64,000 nt of DNA from Roseivirga pacifica (GTDB taxonomy: Bacteria; Bacteroidota; Bacteroidia; Cytophagales; Cyclobacteriaceae): positions 999,501-1,063,500 of the forward strand of contig NZ_FOIR01000001.1 in assembly GCF_900111145.1 (NCBI RefSeq). Reading direction: 5' to 3'. The notes under the pieces are model-generated. The model was not told the DNA's origin. It saw only the letters and a list, made by a program, of their open reading frames with translations, and did no database searches. Of the stretch, positions 26,967 through 35,420 are shown in pieces. A program made the position numbers and the translations under genes. The first letter of the stretch is position 1; each line of letters begins with the position of its first letter.

Positions 26967-27704
26967 ATGAAGGAACTCATTAAGCCTGAATCACTTCCTA
27001 AGCACATAGCCGTAATTATGGACGGCAATGGTCGTTGGGCCAAGGGAAAAGGTGCTGCACGCGTGTTTGGCCACAAGAATGCAATTAAGGCCGTTCGAGA
27101 GGTTACCGAAGGTTGTGCCGAGTTGGGCGTAGAATACCTAACGCTTTATGCGTTTTCTACCGAAAACTGGAACCGCCCAAAGCATGAGGTTTTGGCTTTA
27201 ATGGAATTGTTGGTGAGTACCTTGAATTCAGAAATCAAAACTTTGCAGGATAACAACATTCGTTTGGAAAGCATTGGCGATGTAGACAGCCTACCGCCAA
27301 GGTGCCAAAGAGAACTGGCTGAGGCAAAAGCAAAAACTGCTAATAACTCGCGCATGACGCTGGTTTTGGCACTTAGCTATAGTGGTCGATGGGACATTAC
27401 CCAAGCCATGCAGCGCATAGCCACAGACGTTTCGGCAGGCAAACTTCAAGCTGAAAATATTAATCAAGAAACCGTAGACTCTTACTTGGTCACATCAGGC
27501 ATTCCTGATCCTGAGTTGTTGATAAGAACAAGTGGAGAGCAAAGGATTAGCAACTTTCTCTTATGGCAAATGGCCTATACGGAATTTTATATCACCGATA
27601 TATTATGGCCCGATTTCAGAAGAGAAGAATTGCACAAAGCCATTTTGGCTTATCAGGATAGAGAAAGAAGATTCGGAAAAACGAGTGAACAAATAAAGGG
27701 TTGA
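26967..27704 (+). CDS. uppS: Undecaprenyl diphosphate synthase (isoprenyl transferase)
   Basis: The cis-prenyltransferase makes the C55 lipid carrier for peptidoglycan and O-antigen. The 245-residue protein has IAVIMDGNGRWAKGKG (catalytic Asp19), TLYAFSTENWNRP, and the C-terminal PDPELLIRTSGEQRISNFLLWQ with YTEFYITDILWP. All conserved motifs are present. Confidence 0.96.
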   Translation: MKELIKPESLPKHIAVIMDGNGRWAKGKGAARVFGHKNAIKAVREVTEGCAELGVEYLTLYAFSTENWNRPKHEVLALMELLVSTLNSEIKTLQDNNIRLESIGDVDSLPPRCQRELAEAKAKTANNSRMTLVLALSYSGRWDITQAMQRIATDVSAGKLQAENINQETVDSYLVTSGIPDPELLIRTSGEQRISNFLLWQMAYTEFYITDILWPDFRREELHKAILAYQDRERRFGKTSEQIKG

Positions 27705-27712
27705 GCTTAGTA

Positions 27713-30376
27713 ATGCGTAAGATTTTTTTGGTGATGGGGCTTTGTTTCGTAGCCTTTGCGGCTTTGTCGCAAGAGCGTTACGGAATTAATACAGGCCAAG
27801 GGGTTCAGATTGACTATTCTAACCCAAAGGTTTTTGAGATTGCCGAAATCAAATATACAGGGCTGAGAATTCTAGACGAGCGAGCACTAACCTCGTTTGC
27901 TGGAATTAAAGTTGGTGATAGAATTCCTATTCCAGGTCAGGAGATTTCAGATGCGATTAAGCGTTTGTGGGGTCAAGGAATTATTGCCGATGTACAGTTT
28001 TGGCTTACCAAAACCGAAGGCGACAGGGCTTGGATCGAAGTAAAACTTACTGAGCGCCCAAGAATTCTCCGATACAATATTACGGGTGTTACCTCTACAC
28101 AAGAGTCTGACCTGAAAGACCAAATCAATATTATTGGTAAAGTTGCCAGCTCTCCGCTAATTAAGAACTCAGAGCTTTTAGTAAAGAAATATTTCGAAGA
28201 GAAAGGTTACCTGAACACAACGGTTAAAACCGTTCAGTCTGGCGATTCTGTTTTGGTAGATGGTACTAGCCTTACTTTTGAAGTAGATAAAAACGAGAAA
28301 GTGAAAATCAGAAAAATTCACTTTGAAGGCAACGAAGCTTTTGAAGATGGAAGACTGAAGGGGCCACTTAAAAACACGAACGAAAAAGCTAGATTTTGGC
28401 TTTTTGCTCACCTTTTCGACCAAGTATTTAAAACTAGGCCTAAGTCTGCTGTTCGCTACTTTGCGCAGTCAGATACCGTAGCCACAGGAGAGGTTAAGCA
28501 GTTTATAAACGATAATGTTAAGCTGAACATTCTTAAGTCGTCTAAATTCATTGCGGCCGATTTCGAAGAAGACAAAAAGTCTCTAATTAACTTCTATAAC
28601 TCTAAGGGTTACCGCGATGCCGAGATTGTTTCGGACGAAGTGGAGAAGATTGATGATGAATATATTGATGTTAAAATCAAGGTAGACGAAGGGAATAAAT
28701 ACTACATAAGAAACATTGAGTGGGTAGGAAACTACAAATACACCGATGCATTTTTGACTGAAAAACTGGGCATTGAAAAAGGGGATGTTTACAACCGCGA
28801 GCGAATAGAGCAGCGCACAAATTTTGATGGTCAGAATGGAGATGATATTAACTCGCTTTATTCAGACGATGGGTACCTGTTCTTCCGTTTAGATGTTGTG
28901 GAAGTAAGGGCTGAAAATGATTCCATCGATTTGGAAATGCGTATGAGTGAGGGTGAGCAAGCCACCATTAAGCGTATTATCCTTAAAGGAAACGATCGTA
29001 CGAGTGATCACGTAGTATTGCGTGAAATCAGGACTTTACCAGGTCAAAAATACAGCCGTAAAGAACTTATCAGAACTATTAGAGAATTGGGGCAGTTGGG
29101 TTACTTCGATCCAGAGCAGATCAACCCACAACCAATTCCGAACCTACAAGACGGAACAGTAGACATCATGTTTACATTGGTAGAAAAGTCTTCAGACCAA
29201 ATACAGCTTTCAGGTGGTTTTGGTGGGCCATTTGGTTTTGTGGGTACCGTAGGGCTTTCATTGAACAACTTCTCTATAAAGAATATTGGTAACTGGGACA
29301 AGTGGAGACCTTACCCATCGGGCGATGGTCAAAAGCTGTCGTTGCAGTTACAGTCAAACGGTAGAAGATTCCAGAGTTATAGCCTTATTTTCTCTGAGCC
29401 ATGGTTGGGTGGTAAAAAGCCGAACAACTTTACGGTAAGCTTAAACAGAACGGCCAACCGAAGCTTAGATCCTTATAATAACAACGAGCTATACGGTTAC
29501 CTTAAATCGTCTGGTATTACAGTTGGTTTGGGTAGAAGGTTGCGTTGGCCAGATGATTACTTCCAAATCCAGAACTCAATTTCGTATCAGTTCTATAATG
29601 TGTACAACTTTGGGCAAACGCTTGGTTTCGAAACCGGTCAGTCGAATAGTTTAACATTCAACACAGTTATTTCAAGAAGTAACATTGACAACCCGCAATA
29701 TCCGAAGTTAGGTACGCAGTTTACGTTGGCCATTAATGCTACACCGCCATGGTCGGCACTTATGCCGGATTACTTTGAGCCAGATGGTGAGGGCAACCCA
29801 ATTTCTGAAGAGAAACGATATAAGTTTATCGAATACCATAAGTGGATGATGGACCTTTCAATGTTCATTCCGCTGAACAAAAAGTTTGTGGTTAATGCCA
29901 GAGCGCACATGGGCTTTATAGGTTCTTATACAGACAGAACAGACTCAGGGCCATTTGAGCGATTCTTCTTAGGAGGTAGTGGTTTGAATGGTGCAAACAA
30001 CTTCGTAATTGGTCAGGATATTATTGGCTTGAGAGGTTATGACGATAACAGTATTGTACCTGTTGACCCGGTAACCGGATTTAGAGGTGGTATAGTATAT
30101 AACAAGTTTGTGGCTGAGTTGAGATACCCAGTGTCATTGGCGCCAACAAGTACCATTTACTTATTAACCTTTGCTGAGGCAGGTAACGCTTGGAATAAAT
30201 TCTCTGAATACACCCCAAGGAACTTGTTCAGATCGGCAGGTTTTGGTGCAAGAGTATTCTTACCAGCATTTGGTTTGTTGGGTATCGACTGGGCTTATGG
30301 TTTCGATTCAGACTTGGATCTTGGTATTACAGCTGGTTCTCAAATTCACTTTACTATTGGGCAGCAACTTAGGTAG
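27713..30376 (+). CDS. bamA: Outer membrane protein assembly factor BamA
   Basis: BamA inserts beta-barrel proteins into the outer membrane. The 887-residue protein has a signal peptide (MRKIFLVMGLCFVAFAALSQ), five POTRA-type repeats (to about residue 490, for example VKIRKIHFEGNEAF and ATIKRIILKGNDRT) and a C-terminal 16-stranded Omp85 barrel with GGSGLNG, a RGYDDNSI region matching the conserved RGF/Y loop, and a terminal strand. POTRA 3 holds an insertion (about 245-275), usual in this phylum. ATG 27713 is preferred over TTG 27701, which would put four residues before the signal. Confidence 0.95.
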   Translation: MRKIFLVMGLCFVAFAALSQERYGINTGQGVQIDYSNPKVFEIAEIKYTGLRILDERALTSFAGIKVGDRIPIPGQEISDAIKRLWGQGIIADVQFWLTKTEGDRAWIEVKLTERPRILRYNITGVTSTQESDLKDQINIIGKVASSPLIKNSELLVKKYFEEKGYLNTTVKTVQSGDSVLVDGTSLTFEVDKNEKVKIRKIHFEGNEAFEDGRLKGPLKNTNEKARFWLFAHLFDQVFKTRPKSAVRYFAQSDTVATGEVKQFINDNVKLNILKSSKFIAADFEEDKKSLINFYNSKGYRDAEIVSDEVEKIDDEYIDVKIKVDEGNKYYIRNIEWVGNYKYTDAFLTEKLGIEKGDVYNRERIEQRTNFDGQNGDDINSLYSDDGYLFFRLDVVEVRAENDSIDLEMRMSEGEQATIKRIILKGNDRTSDHVVLREIRTLPGQKYSRKELIRTIRELGQLGYFDPEQINPQPIPNLQDGTVDIMFTLVEKSSDQIQLSGGFGGPFGFVGTVGLSLNNFSIKNIGNWDKWRPYPSGDGQKLSLQLQSNGRRFQSYSLIFSEPWLGGKKPNNFTVSLNRTANRSLDPYNNNELYGYLKSSGITVGLGRRLRWPDDYFQIQNSISYQFYNVYNFGQTLGFETGQSNSLTFNTVISRSNIDNPQYPKLGTQFTLAINATPPWSALMPDYFEPDGEGNPISEEKRYKFIEYHKWMMDLSMFIPLNKKFVVNARAHMGFIGSYTDRTDSGPFERFFLGGSGLNGANNFVIGQDIIGLRGYDDNSIVPVDPVTGFRGGIVYNKFVAELRYPVSLAPTSTIYLLTFAEAGNAWNKFSEYTPRNLFRSAGFGARVFLPAFGLLGIDWAYGFDSDLDLGITAGSQIHFTIGQQLR

Positions 30377-30378
30377 CC

Positions 30379-30918
30379 ATGCGTAACTTTTTCAGTACCA
30401 TAGTATTCTCCATATTAATCTTTAACTTTGCGCCTGCTAATACGGTACAGGCTCAAAAAATAGGTCATTTGGACTCAGAATACGTACTGGAACAAATGCC
30501 TGAGTATGACGAGAAGATCAAGGAATTGGAAGAGCTAGCAAGCACGTACGACAAAGAGGTACGGAGTTTGTATGGTGAGGTAGAAAAGATGCGAGCAGCA
30601 CTAAGGGCCGATGAGGTTTTGTTGACTGCCGCAATGAAAGCAGATCGTCAGAAAGCAATTGAGGCGAAGGAACAAGAAGCATTAAAAAGGTATACCGAGC
30701 TTTTTGGAAATGATGGCCTGTACTACAAGAAAGTAGATGAACTGGTAAAGCCGTTAAGAGAAAAAGTCTCTTTGGCAGCCGAAGCCGTGGCTAAAAGACA
30801 TGGTTTAGACTATATTTTGGACAAAGCTTCGAGTATAGGCATAATTTACTCTAACCCTACACACGATTACACTGAATTTGTGATGGAGGAGTTAGGACTT
30901 AAAATAGAGAGAAATTAA
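30379..30918 (+). CDS. OmpH/Skp family periplasmic chaperone (first copy)
   Basis: The 179-residue protein has a signal peptide ending near VQAQ, the start strand KIGHLDSEYVLEQMPEYDEKIKELEEL, a long charged coiled coil, and the closing strand pattern GLDYILDKASSIGIIYSNPTHDYTEFV. Skp-type trimers carry unfolded outer-membrane proteins to BamA. The gene begins 2 bases after bamA. The C-terminus extends past the usual domain end. Confidence 0.9.
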   Translation: MRNFFSTIVFSILIFNFAPANTVQAQKIGHLDSEYVLEQMPEYDEKIKELEELASTYDKEVRSLYGEVEKMRAALRADEVLLTAAMKADRQKAIEAKEQEALKRYTELFGNDGLYYKKVDELVKPLREKVSLAAEAVAKRHGLDYILDKASSIGIIYSNPTHDYTEFVMEELGLKIERN

Positions 30919-30935
30919 ACAATAAAGTAGGAAAG

Positions 30936-31514
30936 ATGAAACGCAAGTTTTTAATGGCTGCAGCTTTAATTTTGGTTGCTGTAGCATCGCAAGCTCAAGG
31001 TACAAAGATTGGTTACACGAACATCGATTACATCGTGTACAACATGCCTGAGTTAGAAGGAATTCAATCAGAATTAGCCACTTATGAGAAGCAGCTAGGC
31101 CAACAAGTTCAGGCTAAGCAAACAAACCTTCAGGCTAAGTACCAAGAATTGCAACAATTGGCGCAACAGCCTAACCCAAACACAGTTGTGCTTCAAGAAA
31201 AGCAAAACGAATTCCAAAAGTTACAAGGAGAAGCTCAGCAATTTGCTGCACAGGCAGAGCAAGCATTAAGAGCTAAAGAAGGCGAAAAAATGAACCCTGT
31301 TTATGAAAAGGTTCAGAACGCTATTGAAGAAGTGAGAAAAGAAGGTGGCTTCGCAATGATCCTTAACTCGCAAATTGCAGGTGTTGGTGGTATTGTACTG
31401 GCGTCTGACGAAGAGTTGAACATTACAGAGAAGGTTTTTGCTAAGCTTGGCGTACCAATGCCAGCTGCCCCTGCTGACAACCCAGCTACTGCTGGTACTG
31501 GCGAAGGCAACTAA
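30936..31514 (+). CDS. OmpH/Skp family periplasmic chaperone (second copy)
   Basis: The 192-residue protein has a signal peptide (to about SQAQ), KIGYTNIDYIVYNMPELEGIQSELATYEKQL, a Gln-rich coiled coil and a short Pro/Ala/Gly tail. It is a tandem paralogue of the previous gene, differing in a more Gln-rich coil and a shorter insert. Two OmpH genes behind bamA are usual in Bacteroidota. A terminator follows. Confidence 0.92.
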   Translation: MKRKFLMAAALILVAVASQAQGTKIGYTNIDYIVYNMPELEGIQSELATYEKQLGQQVQAKQTNLQAKYQELQQLAQQPNPNTVVLQEKQNEFQKLQGEAQQFAAQAEQALRAKEGEKMNPVYEKVQNAIEEVRKEGGFAMILNSQIAGVGGIVLASDEELNITEKVFAKLGVPMPAAPADNPATAGTGEGN

Positions 31515-31538
31515 ACCTTAAAAGATATTAAGTACGAA

Positions 31539-31565
31539 AACCTCTTCAACTGAAGAGGTTTTTTT
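31539..31565 (+). terminator. Terminator of the bamA-ompH run
   Basis: The stem AACCTCTTC/GAAGAGGTT with loop AACT (31539-31547, 31552-31560) is followed by a T tract to 31565. Confidence 0.9.
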
Positions 31566-31576
31566 ATTTTGAGCCC

Positions 31577-32467
31577 ATGCTAATTCCTGCCCATTTAAAC
31601 CCAGGCGATAAAATTGCCATTGTAGCCACCGCCAAGCGACTCGAAAGTGAAATAGAGCAAGCCATTGAGATAGTAAAAGCTTGGGGTTTGGTGCCTGTTT
31701 TTGGGCAGCATACGCTAGCAAACCATGGCTACTTTGCCGGAACAGATGAGCAGAAATTAGAAGATCTGAATTGGGCTTTGAACTATGCAGAAATAAAGGC
31801 TATCATTTTTCTGCGTGGAGGCTATGGCACCACCAGAATTTTGGATGGGGTGGATTACGCAGCCCTAAAAAGTAACCCCAAATGGTTGGTAGGTTTTAGC
31901 GACTTAACCAGCCTTTTACTGCAGCTTGAAAACTTGGGTATTGCTGGTGTTCACGGGCCAATGCTTGCCTCTATAGGAAGGGACGATGCTTCTGATAATA
32001 CGCTTAAGGAGCTGCTTTTTGGAGAGACGAGCTTTAATTATACTCTAAGTGCCGTAACGCAAGAGGTTACCATTCAAGCTCCAATTACTGGAGGCAATTT
32101 ATGCCTTGTTGCGGAATCAATCGGCTCGGAAAATGAGATTGACTTGGAAGGGAAAATACTCTTTCTGGAAGAGGTTGGTGAGCAGATGTACAGCATTGAT
32201 AGAATGCTGAATAAGCTAAGGCGTTGCGGCAAACTGGATGGTTGCAGGGGGCTTATCATTGGTAGCTTTAGCAACATTGGTAATGCCAATAACTACTTTT
32301 CTGAAACGGTCGAAGAGTTAGTGAGCAGCTATTTCAGCCATTTAAACATACCGATTGCTTATGGCTTAATGGCCGGTCATGAAAATCAAAACTTACCTTT
32401 GTGCATTGGTAGAAATGCTAAGGTTCAGTTTTTGAAAGATAGGTTAGAGATTGGGTATTTGCTTTAA
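31577..32467 (+). CDS. LD-carboxypeptidase (peptidase S66)
   Basis: The 296-residue protein matches muramoyl-tetrapeptide LD-carboxypeptidase: FLRGGYGTTRILD, the nucleophile Ser108 in GFSDLTSLLL, the Glu segment ILFLEEVGEQMYSIDRML and the His segment GLMAGHENQNLPLCIG. Such enzymes remove the terminal D-Ala from murein tetrapeptides in the cytoplasm during recycling; no signal peptide is seen, which fits. MccF-type resistance enzymes share the fold, but general recycling is more likely. It starts only 11 bases after the terminator T tract. Confidence 0.9.
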   Translation: MLIPAHLNPGDKIAIVATAKRLESEIEQAIEIVKAWGLVPVFGQHTLANHGYFAGTDEQKLEDLNWALNYAEIKAIIFLRGGYGTTRILDGVDYAALKSNPKWLVGFSDLTSLLLQLENLGIAGVHGPMLASIGRDDASDNTLKELLFGETSFNYTLSAVTQEVTIQAPITGGNLCLVAESIGSENEIDLEGKILFLEEVGEQMYSIDRMLNKLRRCGKLDGCRGLIIGSFSNIGNANNYFSETVEELVSSYFSHLNIPIAYGLMAGHENQNLPLCIGRNAKVQFLKDRLEIGYLL

Positions 32468-32524
32468 AAAAGGAGATGTCTCAACTAGTCTTCAGCGTCT
32501 CTCCAAGGCTGAATTAGATCAAAA

Positions 32525-33703
32525 TCAAATCAAAAAACCAGCAATCAACCCGGCCAGAATAATAAATGGAGGTGGCACTTTGGTATAAGTGAGCAGTAAA
32601 AACGTGCCAATTACCACAGAAACATTCAGTACTGAATTGTCGATTGGTTCAAAGAGTACAAAGGCCGCGGCTGCTACCATGCCTGCACTCGCTGCATGAA
32701 TACCTTCCAATGAGGCACGTACTACTCGGTACTTTTTCAGGCTATCCCAAAAGCGAATAACAAAGAAGATAAGGAAGGTGCCAGGCAAAAATATGCCACA
32801 GGCTGAGATAAAGCCAGCCAATATTTGTCCGCCTAGCCCGAGGTCGCGCACAGACAATGCCCCAACAAATGAGCTTACTGAAAACACTGGTCCAGGTACG
32901 GCTTGTACCATGGCTAAGCCAGAGAGAAACTCTTCTGAACTGAGGTAACCTTTAGCTTCTACAAATTCTGTATTGAGAAAGGGAATAAGCACCTGCCCTC
33001 CGCCAAAGATGAGCGAGCCATTTCGGTAAAAATTCTCAAATAGCAGCACAAAGCGATCTTGTGTAAAGCCACCCAGCAAAGCGGCAGCTACCAAAACTAA
33101 GCCCCAGAGCGTGAAATTACCCCACTTGATCTTTACCTTTTCAATTTCCTCTTTTTCATGCTTTTTATATTTAAATGCAGTGAGTGCTCCAGCAAATACC
33201 AACACTATGGGCAACGCGGCCGGTTTGTTAATAAAGTAGGTTACAATGGCCGATAGTGCCATTAATCCTCCGGCAGTTCTGGTATTCACTACGCGTGAAG
33301 CCACTACATAGGCACCATAGCTAATAAAGCCAACGGCCATGGGCTGAATGAATCTGGTGAACTCCAAGTCGAAGTTTTTGGCTTGGTGCGAGTTGATGAG
33401 AATAGCTGCTGTGGTCATTATAGCAACCGCTGGCAGCATCCAAACCAGTAGGGTAAGGTAGGCCAAACCAGCTCGCCCAATACGAAAACCGATGGCTGTA
33501 ATAGTTTGGGTAGAAGTAGGGCCGGGAAGAATCTGGCAGAGCGCATAAAGCTCCATCAGCTCTTCTTCAGTAATGTATGCCCGTTTTTTAACGAGAATAT
33601 TAATGAACATCGCCATATGTGCCTGTGGCCCTCCAAAAGCACTTATGGCGATAATCAGTACGTCTTTTAGAAAGATATAATATCGAATGCGTTTAACCGC
33701 CAT
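32525..33703 (-). CDS. chrA: Chromate transporter ChrA family (two-domain)
   Basis: The 392-residue membrane protein has two CHR halves of about six helices each. The first has AFGGPQAHMAMF and QILPGPTSTQ; the second has FGGGQVLIPFL and AMVQAVPGPVFSVSSFVGA. ChrA proteins export chromate, but in many bacteria the real substrate is unproven, since sulfate-like anions are also discussed. Sulfate-activation genes are 25 kb away and there is no reason to link them. It lies 8 bases after the oxygenase gene. Confidence 0.9.
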   Translation of the reverse strand: MAVKRIRYYIFLKDVLIIAISAFGGPQAHMAMFINILVKKRAYITEEELMELYALCQILPGPTSTQTITAIGFRIGRAGLAYLTLLVWMLPAVAIMTTAAILINSHQAKNFDLEFTRFIQPMAVGFISYGAYVVASRVVNTRTAGGLMALSAIVTYFINKPAALPIVLVFAGALTAFKYKKHEKEEIEKVKIKWGNFTLWGLVLVAAALLGGFTQDRFVLLFENFYRNGSLIFGGGQVLIPFLNTEFVEAKGYLSSEEFLSGLAMVQAVPGPVFSVSSFVGALSVRDLGLGGQILAGFISACGIFLPGTFLIFFVIRFWDSLKKYRVVRASLEGIHAASAGMVAAAAFVLFEPIDNSVLNVSVVIGTFLLLTYTKVPPPFIILAGLIAGFLI

Positions 33704-33711
33704 GCCCGATA

Positions 33712-34686
33712 TTACTTCTTACGAAGCCCGATTTCTGCTAAACGTTGTTCTAAAAACTCACCCGCAGTAATATCTTCATACAACTTAGGGTGGTCTGCAT
33801 CAATGCAGTTTTCTAGGCAAGTCAAGTCCATTTCAGAACGTGGATGCATAAAGAATGGAATTGAGAACCTGGAGTTCTTCATTTCTTCTTTTGGCGGATT
33901 TACCACGCGGTGAATCGTAGACTTAAGTTTGTTGTTGGTTAAACGCGAAAGCATGTCGCCCACATTCACCACAATTTGGTCAGGAAGCGCTGTGATCGGA
34001 ATCCACTCATTGTCTCTTCTGAGTACCTGCAAGCCATCGGCACTGGCGCCCATTAGCAGCGTAATAAGGTTAATGTCTCCATGCTCTGCGGCACGCACTG
34101 CATCTTCTGGCACTTCATCCGGATTTTCAATTGGGAAGTAGTGAATAGGACGCAGAATACTGTTTCCGTTATGTACTTTCTTATCGAAGTAATGCTCTTC
34201 CAAGCCAAGATAAAGCGCAATGGCTTGTAGCATTTTTATGCCCGCTGTTTCTAGTGTTTTGTAAACAGTAAGGCCAACTTCTTCCATTTCAGGAAGCTCT
34301 TTTGGCCAAATGTTGTCAGGGTATTGTTCTTTGATTGGGTCGTTATCGGTTACATCTTGTCCCACATGGTAGAACTCTTTTAGGTCACCGGTTTTGCGTC
34401 CTTTGGCATGTTCTTTACCCTTGCCAATGTAACCGCGTTGTCCGGCCAATTCAGGTACTTCGTATTGCTGCTTTACATCGTCTGGCAAAGCAAAAAAGGC
34501 CTGAATCGTACTGTATAGTTTCTGAGTCATTTCATCGGTTAAGCCGTGGTTTTTAATGGCCACAAAACCGATGTCGTTATAAGCTGCACCAAGTGCTTGT
34601 ACGAACTTGTCTTTCTTTTCCTGATCACCAGACGTGAAATCTGCTAAATCTAATGAAGGAATCTCATCATATAATTTCTGACTCAT
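33712..34686 (-). CDS. 2-oxoglutarate/Fe(II) oxygenase, isopenicillin N synthase family
   Basis: The 324-residue protein shows an N-terminal IPSLDLADF, then the double-stranded beta-helix with Fe ligands HxD (AAEHGDINLITLL) and distal His (STIHRVVNP), and the 2OG-binding Arg/Ser pair (NSRFSIPFF). The family is broad (penicillin, ethylene and flavonoid enzymes); the substrate here cannot be inferred. ATG 34686 (MSQKLYDEIPSLDL) is chosen; ATG 34695 would add three residues. A near-match -7 box TAATTTCG lies at 34702-34709. Confidence 0.88.
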   Translation of the reverse strand: MSQKLYDEIPSLDLADFTSGDQEKKDKFVQALGAAYNDIGFVAIKNHGLTDEMTQKLYSTIQAFFALPDDVKQQYEVPELAGQRGYIGKGKEHAKGRKTGDLKEFYHVGQDVTDNDPIKEQYPDNIWPKELPEMEEVGLTVYKTLETAGIKMLQAIALYLGLEEHYFDKKVHNGNSILRPIHYFPIENPDEVPEDAVRAAEHGDINLITLLMGASADGLQVLRRDNEWIPITALPDQIVVNVGDMLSRLTNNKLKSTIHRVVNPPKEEMKNSRFSIPFFMHPRSEMDLTCLENCIDADHPKLYEDITAGEFLEQRLAEIGLRKK

Positions 34687-34727
34687 GATTATCAATTTGT
34701 TCGAAATTAATAATTCTGAATCAGATT

Positions 34728-35420
34728 TTAGGCAGATAAAACGCTTTTCAGCACATCGAGCGACTTGATTTCTAGGTTTCCATGCATGTGAATGGCATAG
34801 AACTTAATGATTTGGTCGAGTAATTCTCTGCGGTGCGAATTGCCGATTGGAATGGCAGCCCCATAAGGTTGCTCTATTAGTTGCTGAATGACCGAGCGCT
34901 CATCTTCAAATGGCTGCACGCGCATACCTGCTTCCAATAGTTGATGCAAAAAGTCTTGATCGCCTTGAGGGCCGTAGCCCAAATGGTTTGCAGACTTAAG
35001 CAAAAGCTGCAAATGATAGTTATTTATACCCTCTTTTAAATGATCGAAAAGTTCGATTGAATGATATAAAAACTGAAAAAGTGATTCGTTCGGGCTTTCT
35101 TCTCGCAATACTTTTGATAGGAATTCGGAAAGAAACATGCCAATGGCACGCTTAATTGGGGAGAATGGAATTTCGCCAAAAACCATGGCCATTTTGGTTT
35201 CTGATAAGCGATGAATGTCTTTGCCTTCTTTGTAGTAAACCACCAAATCGAGCAAAGTCATGGGTTGATAAAGTGCAGATTTTCCCTTGGCCCTCGCACT
35301 TCGTACCCCGTTTACCACATAGGCTTGTGTGCCGTACTTCTCGGTAAAAATTCTCACAATTATGGAAGTCTCTTTATACTTAATGCTTCCCAGCACGATT
35401 CCGCGGGTATGGCTCAGCAT
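34728..35420 (-). CDS. recO: DNA repair protein RecO
   Basis: RecO loads RecA with RecF/RecR at single-stranded gaps. The 230-residue protein has the N-terminal OB fold (TRGIVLGSIKYKETSIIVRIFTEKYGTQAYVVNGVR) and a helical C-terminal domain. The four-Cys zinc finger seen in many RecO proteins is absent. The ATG overlaps the porZ stop, so the two are translationally coupled. Confidence 0.92.
   Translation of the reverse strand: MLSHTRGIVLGSIKYKETSIIVRIFTEKYGTQAYVVNGVRSARAKGKSALYQPMTLLDLVVYYKEGKDIHRLSETKMAMVFGEIPFSPIKRAIGMFLSEFLSKVLREESPNESLFQFLYHSIELFDHLKEGINNYHLQLLLKSANHLGYGPQGDQDFLHQLLEAGMRVQPFEDERSVIQQLIEQPYGAAIPIGNSHRRELLDQIIKFYAIHMHGNLEIKSLDVLKSVLSA

Noticed and set aside
32468-32524. GGAGA...TCTCC inverted repeat between the LD-carboxypeptidase and chrA genes
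   Set aside because: The five-base arms are too far apart and there is no T tract, so I do not call a terminator.
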